From: JBKPDV01 sp046728075
GTDB lineage: Bacteria; Acidobacteriota; Thermoanaerobaculia; UBA5066; Gp7-AA6
Length of the DNA: 33,210 nucleotides
Direction: 5' to 3'
Assembly: GCA_046728075.1 (NCBI GenBank)
Contig: JBKPDV010000266.1
Location: 1 to 33,210 of the forward strand
Shown: positions 29,825 to 33,210 of the stretch, one piece after another
Layout: the number at the start of each line of letters is the position of its first letter
Position numbering within the stretch: position 1 is the first letter of the stretch
Notes under the pieces: generated by a model
The model's input: the letters and a program-made list of their open reading frames with translations, nothing else
What the model was told of the DNA's origin: nothing
Databases searched by the model: none
Program-made: the position numbers and the translations under genes

Positions 29825-29865
29825 CAAAAACAAATCGCGCGGTCCGTGTCCGGTACCGCGCGATT
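29825..29865 (-). terminator. Rho-independent terminator of the hutI-fchA operon
   Basis: On the minus strand, AATCGCGCGGT pairs perfectly with ACCGCGCGATT (29833-29843 and 29855-29865; 11 bp) around an 11-nt loop. TGTTTTTGT follows. It lies about 110 nt after the end of the cyclodeaminase-like gene, before polA, and would end transcription of the histidine-degradation genes. Confidence 0.85.
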
Positions 29866-29976
29866 GAATGCAAGAACACTAACAAAATGGCAGGGGCTTG
29901 TCAATCAAAATCGCTCGCGTTCGCTCTTTTGCGCAACTCATTGGCCGTGTGCGCTTTTACCGGCCGAAGAGCGGTC

Positions 29977-30606
29977 TTAGAAGCGTTTGCGGACGTCGCT
30001 GACGACCTGGGAACGCAGCCGCAGGCTTTGTTCGTTCAAATCGGCAGTGTCGCGGTTCATCTGTGCGATGAAGTCGGGATCCGTGACGCCGGGCAGGTTG
30101 ATCCCGACGTTCAGCAGAGCGCTCACCGTCGCGGCCTCCAGGAGCAGGGCCGCGGTGCCTGCGTCCGAGACCGCGCCGGGCGCTCCCTTCTCGACGAGTT
30201 CCGGCAGGGCGTTCAAAAGACGCACTGCGATGCGGGCCGTCTGCATCGGGATCTCCGTCGCCCGACGGTTGGCTAGGGCGATGGCATGGCCGCGTTTTGC
30301 CTTCTGGTCCTCCGTGTCCTTCGGAAGCCGCCGGGCCTGGACCACCGCGTCATAGGCCTCCGCGTCCTCGCGGGCCAGGCGTAGAAACTCCAGGCGGGCG
30401 AGCGCAGCCGCTTCCTGAATCGCACGCATCGCGTCGTGCGACGCCGCGAACTTCTCCTTGGACAAAGTCAACGTGGCCACCATCTGCGCCAGGGCGGCTC
30501 CGCTCGCTCCCGCAACGGCCGCTGCCGTACCGCCACCCGGAGTCGGTGCAGAAGAAGCGAGCTCTTCGAAGAATTGCTCGAGCGGTAGTTTGGCGAAGTC
30601 GGTCAC
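29977..30606 (-). CDS. fchA: Cyclodeaminase / methenyl-THF cyclohydrolase family protein
   Basis: The GTG at 30606 overlaps the hutI stop (GTGA) and gives 209 residues. The longer frame upstream reads hutI out of frame. The sequence matches the FTCD C-terminal/FchA family: FFEELASSAPTPGGGTAAAV, ALAQMVATLTLSKEKF, RLAREDAEAYDAVVQARRLP, IPMQTARIAVRLLNALPELV and ALLLEAATVSALLNVGINLP. It would convert formimino- or methenyl-THF produced during histidine breakdown into methenyl- or formyl-THF. The coupled hutI fits this. A formiminotransferase gene is not in the window. The rho-independent terminator at 29825 follows. Confidence 0.85.
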   Translation of the reverse strand: MTDFAKLPLEQFFEELASSAPTPGGGTAAAVAGASGAALAQMVATLTLSKEKFAASHDAMRAIQEAAALARLEFLRLAREDAEAYDAVVQARRLPKDTEDQKAKRGHAIALANRRATEIPMQTARIAVRLLNALPELVEKGAPGAVSDAGTAALLLEAATVSALLNVGINLPGVTDPDFIAQMNRDTADLNEQSLRLRSQVVSDVRKRF

Positions 30607-31868
30607 AACGAAATCCAGATGCCGTCGCGCACGACCGAGGCGACGAGGTTGACGCCCCAATGATAGACGAGGTGCCGGTCGCCGGGCGCGTCGAGGACCA
30701 CGAGGTCTGCATGTTTGCCTTGCTCGAGAGATCCAATCTGCGCGGCGAGACCGAGCGATGCAGCGGCATTCAGCGTCACCGCGGTGAGAGTTTCTTCGAC
30801 CGTCAGGCCGAAATCCAGACAAGCATGGGGCGCAACGGCGAGAAGGGACTCCGTCAGACACGTGCCGGGATTCGAATCGGAGGCGACGGCGACGGCGACT
30901 CCGGCATCAATGAGCTGCCGCGCGGGCGCGGCCTTGCGCTTCATCCACCACGCGGTCCCGGGCAGCAGCGTTGCGACCGTTTCCGAGCGCGCCAGCGCGG
31001 CGATCTCCTCGGCTTCGATCGAGAGGAGATGATCCGCCGATTCCGCGCCAAGCTCGGCGGCGAGAAAAGCCCCGCCGGAGCGGGCGAGCTCGTCCGCGTG
31101 GATCCGCAGCCCGAGCCCGGCCCGCCGCGCCGCCTCCAGGATCCGGCGCGATTCGTCCACTGTGAAAACACCCTCATCGCAGAAGACGTCGCAGAACCGC
31201 GCGAGATCTTCAGCTGCCGCCGCGGGGATGATTTCCGAGACGATGGTCTCGATCCAGTCTTCCCGACGGCCCCGGAATTCGGGAGGAATCTCGTGCGCGG
31301 CGAGCAGCGTCGGGACGATCCGAGGCCGGCCCTCCTCGGGCAGCGACGCGAGCAGGCGCAGCGCGCGCAACTCGTCGGCGACCGTCAGGCCATATCCGGA
31401 TTTCGCCTCGACGCTCGTCGTGCCGCAGGCGAGCATCCGCCCCAGGCGGCCCGAGACGGCCGCCTCGAGCTCGCCGTCGGAAGCGGCGCGCGTCGCACGG
31501 ACAGTCGATGCGATCCCGCCTCCGGCAGCCGCGATCTGCGCGTAGCTTTCGCCCGCCAGGCGGCGGGCGATCTCCTCGCTGCGATCACCGACCCAGACCG
31601 GATGCGTGTGGGCATCGACCAGCCCCGGGAGGACTGTCTTGCCTGTCGCGTCGATCGACGCCGTCGCGCGGCGTCCGGCATATCGACGCGCGTATTCCTT
31701 TTCCGAGCCCACGAAGACGATGCGGCCGTCCTCCGCGCGAAGCGCCGCGTCGGTCAGGCGGAGAATCTCTCCCTGCTGTCTGCCCCGTCGGGCAGTGGTG
31801 CCTACGGGCGTTGCCAGACACGCGATGTTGCGGACTTCGATCGTGCTCGGTTCAGGCAAGCCCCTCAC
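30603..31868 (-). CDS. hutI: Imidazolonepropionase
   Basis: HutI opens imidazolone-5-propionate to formiminoglutamate, the third step of histidine degradation. This 421-residue amidohydrolase has GLVDAHTHPVWVGDRSEEIA (metal ligand HxH), ASTVRATRAAS, TTSVEAKSGYGLTVADELRA, LLAAHEIPPEF, GLRIHADELARSGGA, SADHLLSIEAEEI and VASDSNPGTCLTESL with the metal-binding Asp. The start is not secure. GTG 31868 lies in a dispersed GC-rich repeat with a 9-bp hairpin just upstream and no ribosome site; a downstream TTG is an alternative. hutH, hutU and hutG are not in the window. Confidence 0.92.
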   Translation of the reverse strand: MRGLPEPSTIEVRNIACLATPVGTTARRGRQQGEILRLTDAALRAEDGRIVFVGSEKEYARRYAGRRATASIDATGKTVLPGLVDAHTHPVWVGDRSEEIARRLAGESYAQIAAAGGGIASTVRATRAASDGELEAAVSGRLGRMLACGTTSVEAKSGYGLTVADELRALRLLASLPEEGRPRIVPTLLAAHEIPPEFRGRREDWIETIVSEIIPAAAAEDLARFCDVFCDEGVFTVDESRRILEAARRAGLGLRIHADELARSGGAFLAAELGAESADHLLSIEAEEIAALARSETVATLLPGTAWWMKRKAAPARQLIDAGVAVAVASDSNPGTCLTESLLAVAPHACLDFGLTVEETLTAVTLNAAASLGLAAQIGSLEQGKHADLVVLDAPGDRHLVYHWGVNLVASVVRDGIWISL

Positions 31869-31896
31869 CCCGACCCTCTCCCGGAGGGAGAGGGGG
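31861..31896. repeat. Dispersed-type GC repeat with hairpin before hutI
   Basis: The sequence CCCCTCACCCCGACCCTC resembles the CCCTCACCCxxACCCTCTCCC intergenic repeat I recall from many bacterial genomes. It continues into a perfect 9-bp hairpin CCCTCTCCC / GGGAGAGGG (31874-31882 and 31886-31894). The hutI start codon sits inside it. Distribution elsewhere in this genome cannot be seen. Confidence 0.5.
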
Positions 31897-31907
31897 CGCT
31901 CTCCGCT

Positions 31908-31935
31908 GTTGACTGTGGACTGTCGAGTGTCGACT
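31908..31935. repeat. Heptad repeat array M (GTSGACT), single arm
   Basis: Four units of 7 bp, GTTGACT, GTGGACT, GTCGAGT, GTCGACT, lie between the hutI start and the divIVA stop at 31941, only a few bases from that stop. No inverted second arm is visible. The unit is close to that of array B. Confidence 0.75.
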
Positions 31936-31940
31936 TTCTC

Positions 31941-32450
31941 TTATCCCGTCTCGCCCTTCTCCTTGCGCGTCAGATACGAGAGCGGTCGCTCCTTCTCGTC
32001 TTCCTCCCGGTCGAAGTCGAGCACCGTCTGGAAGAGCTCGACCATCTTTTGCAGCTGGAGCCGGAAGTTGGCTCGTTGGAGCTTGAGCTCGTGGATCGCC
32101 TTCTCGATCTCGGCCGCCCGGGCAAGAGCGCCGTGCGTCAGACGTTCCCCGGTTTGCTGAGCGTCGCGCACGACCATTTCGGCCTGCTTCTGAGCGGTCG
32201 ACCGGATGTCCTCGGAGGCGCGTTGCGCGGCCAGCAAGGTTTCTTTCAGGATTCGCTCGCGCTCCCGATGCTCCGCGTTCTCCTCCTGGAGGTGGCGGAC
32301 GCGCGTCTCCAGATCCGCATTCGCGCGGGCGATCTCTTCCATCTCCTCGGCGACGAGCGCCAGGAAAGACTCGACCTCGACCGGATCGATCCCTTTCCAC
32401 TTGCGGGAGAACTCGTGCTTCTGAATCTCCAGGGGCGTCAGGCGTGGCAT
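31941..32450 (-). CDS. divIVA: DivIVA-domain protein
   Basis: The N-terminus LTPLEIQKHEFSRKWKGIDP and VEVESFLALVAEEMEEIARA is the DivIVA membrane-curvature-sensing domain. Residues about 25-140 are a long coiled coil (RVRHLQEENAEHRERERILK, AQKQAEMVVRDAQQTGERLT). It is a 169-residue cytoplasmic scaffold of cell division or polar growth. The strong ribosome site GAGGAGGT is 4-5 nt before ATG 32450. It follows yggT and yggS on the same strand, the conserved yggS-yggT-divIVA cell-division cluster. Confidence 0.85.
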   Translation of the reverse strand: MPRLTPLEIQKHEFSRKWKGIDPVEVESFLALVAEEMEEIARANADLETRVRHLQEENAEHRERERILKETLLAAQRASEDIRSTAQKQAEMVVRDAQQTGERLTHGALARAAEIEKAIHELKLQRANFRLQLQKMVELFQTVLDFDREEDEKERPLSYLTRKEKGETG

Positions 32451-32465
32451 GAAACCTCCTCGTCT

Positions 32466-32771
32466 CTAAAAAGTCGTCAAGCCCGGCGGCGCCAAAAGAA
32501 GACGCGCCAGCACGCGCTTGATGAAAAAAATGAGCAAGATGACGAGCAATGGGGAGAAATCGATTCCGCCGGTCCGCCCGGGGGGCAGGATCCGGCGAAA
32601 GGGGCGGAGAATCGGCTCTGTCGCGGCGTAGAGAAAGCGAACGATCGGGTTGCGCGGGTCCGGGCTGACCCACGAGACGAGAGCGGCGAGGATCACGAGC
32701 CATTGCACGATCGTCAATGCGAGAAAGAGAAGATCGGTGAGAGCTCCTCCGGCGGCTCCGCCGAAATTCAA
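32466..32771 (-). CDS. yggT: YggT family membrane protein
   Basis: The start is TTG overlapping the yggS stop (TTGA), with GGGAG in front. The 101-residue protein has two membrane helices (LTDLLFLALTIVQWLVILAA and FSPLLVILLIFFIKRVLARL). Between them is the family motif SWVSPDPRNPIVRFLYAATE followed by PILRPFRRILPP. The function is unknown; the gene is commonly found between yggS and divIVA as here. Confidence 0.85.
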   Translation of the reverse strand: MNFGGAAGGALTDLLFLALTIVQWLVILAALVSWVSPDPRNPIVRFLYAATEPILRPFRRILPPGRTGGIDFSPLLVILLIFFIKRVLARLLLAPPGLTTF

Positions 32772-33210
32772 GCCGGCTCCCGGGAGCCGAACAGAACGGT
32801 GCCGAGGCGTACCTCCGTCGAGCCCTCCTCGACGGCGATCTCGAAATCGTGGCTCATCCCCATCGAGATTTCCGGAAGGGCGCGGCCGAATCGATCCTGC
32901 AGCCGATCACGGATCTCGACCAGACGCCGAAAGTCGGGTCGGGCCTCTTCCGGGTCTTTCCGCTGCGGCGGGACGGCCATGACGCCGCGCAGGTCCAGCC
33001 TGGGAAGATCGAGCACCGCCGCCGCCAGATCCACGGCTGCCTCCGGAGGCGCCCCGGACTTGCTGGCCTCCCCGGCGAGATTGAGCTCGATGAGGACGGG
33101 CAGCGGTCTCTCTTCCGCCTCGAGAAGCAAGTTCAGCTTCACGGCAAGTCTTTGTCTGTCCAAGCTTTCCACGGCTGAGAAGTATTGTAACGCCGGCTTT
33201 GCCTTGTTGG
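32768..33210 (-). CDS. yggS: YggS family PLP-homeostasis protein (partial)
   Basis: The frame is open to the right edge, so only about 146 C-terminal residues are visible. Motifs of the alanine-racemase-like barrel are NKAKPALQYFSAVESLDRQR and LAVKLN. PVLIELNLAGEASKSGAPPE, DLRGVMAVPP, PEISMGMSHDFEIAVEEGST and EVRLGTVLFGSRE continue the fold. SMGMSxDxxxAI...G.T.VR.G..LFG is the standard C-terminal signature. It binds PLP and controls B6 and amino-acid balance. The PLP lysine lies outside the window. An internal GTG at 33172 is not the real start. Its stop overlaps the yggT start. Confidence 0.9.
   Translation of the reverse strand, partial: NKAKPALQYFSAVESLDRQRLAVKLNLLLEAEERPLPVLIELNLAGEASKSGAPPEAAVDLAAAVLDLPRLDLRGVMAVPPQRKDPEEARPDFRRLVEIRDRLQDRFGRALPEISMGMSHDFEIAVEEGSTEVRLGTVLFGSREPA

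Noticed and set aside
29530..29904. Minus-strand 124-residue frame upstream of polA
   Set aside because: No start signal or family, very basic composition, and it overlaps the rho-independent terminator.
8327..31935. Reading the tandem arrays as CRISPR arrays
   Set aside because: The unit is only 7-8 bp with no unique spacers between units, and no cas gene is present.
8327..31935. Arrays as assembly or sequencing artefacts
   Set aside because: Units differ from locus to locus, arms are degenerate rather than identical copies, and positions are tied to gene ends. Artefacts would not produce this pattern, though read-level checks would settle it.

Overview
This 33.2 kb window reads as high-GC chromosomal DNA from a diderm (outer-membrane) bacterium. 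There are several outer-membrane beta-barrels ending in Phe, a TonB-like secreted protein, Lol/Sec-type signal peptides, many GTG/TTG starts and a tmRNA. Gene content (polyphosphate-glucokinase-type ROK kinase, VWFA-related secreted protein, CxxC-x17-CxxC zinc protein, deoxynucleoside kinase beside panB/panC, UbiA-like/UbiX pair) suggests an uncultured Acidobacteriota-type lineage; this is inference and the phylum is not proven by the sequence. No phage, transposase, CRISPR or rRNA was found.

Layout. 1-2.3 kb: the end of an outer-membrane barrel gene, two small secreted proteins and a decayed patatin-like fragment. 2.4-6.4 kb: an AspT-type membrane antiporter, then a coupled pair of outer-membrane proteins, one of them BamA/TamA-like without POTRA. 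6.6-7.9 kb: a scar zone with an OmpA-like pseudogene, an intact glucokinase-like gene, and 5' stubs of glucose-6-phosphate isomerase and 6-phosphogluconate dehydrogenase. 7.9-8.2 kb: ssrA (tmRNA). 8.4-10.2 kb: cutA and a VWFA-like secreted protein. 10.3-17.8 kb, all on the minus strand: deoxynucleoside kinase, panB, panC, thiG, a zinc-ribbon protein, a cysteine synthase/cystathionine beta-synthase homologue, a cystathionine gamma-synthase/lyase homologue and a CAP-domain protein. 17.9-20.2 kb: methyltransferase, UbiA-like prenyltransferase and UbiX-like flavin prenyltransferase (quinone biosynthesis). 20.5-21.6 kb: a ComEA-like helix-hairpin-helix protein and a type IV pseudopilin. 21.6-25.7 kb: sugar nucleotidyltransferase, CYTH protein, YqeY protein and selB. 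25.9-29.5 kb: TonB-like protein and polA. 30-33.2 kb: methenyl-THF cyclohydrolase/cyclodeaminase-like gene, hutI, divIVA, yggT and the end of yggS.

The most unusual content is not a gene. At 13 places between 8.3 and 32 kb the intergenic DNA consists of short degenerate tandem repeats with a strict period of 7 bp (8 bp at two loci). They are usually arranged as two inverted arms around a short spacer. The repeat unit differs from locus to locus, but within one locus both arms use the same unit, and several loci belong to shared unit families. Arrays lie against gene ends, and many stop codons are inside or directly beside them. Some even encode the last residues of the upstream protein. This resembles the heptanucleotide STRR sequences known from heterocystous cyanobacteria, but here it occurs in an unrelated-looking genome with many different units. 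It is my main candidate for an undescribed element.
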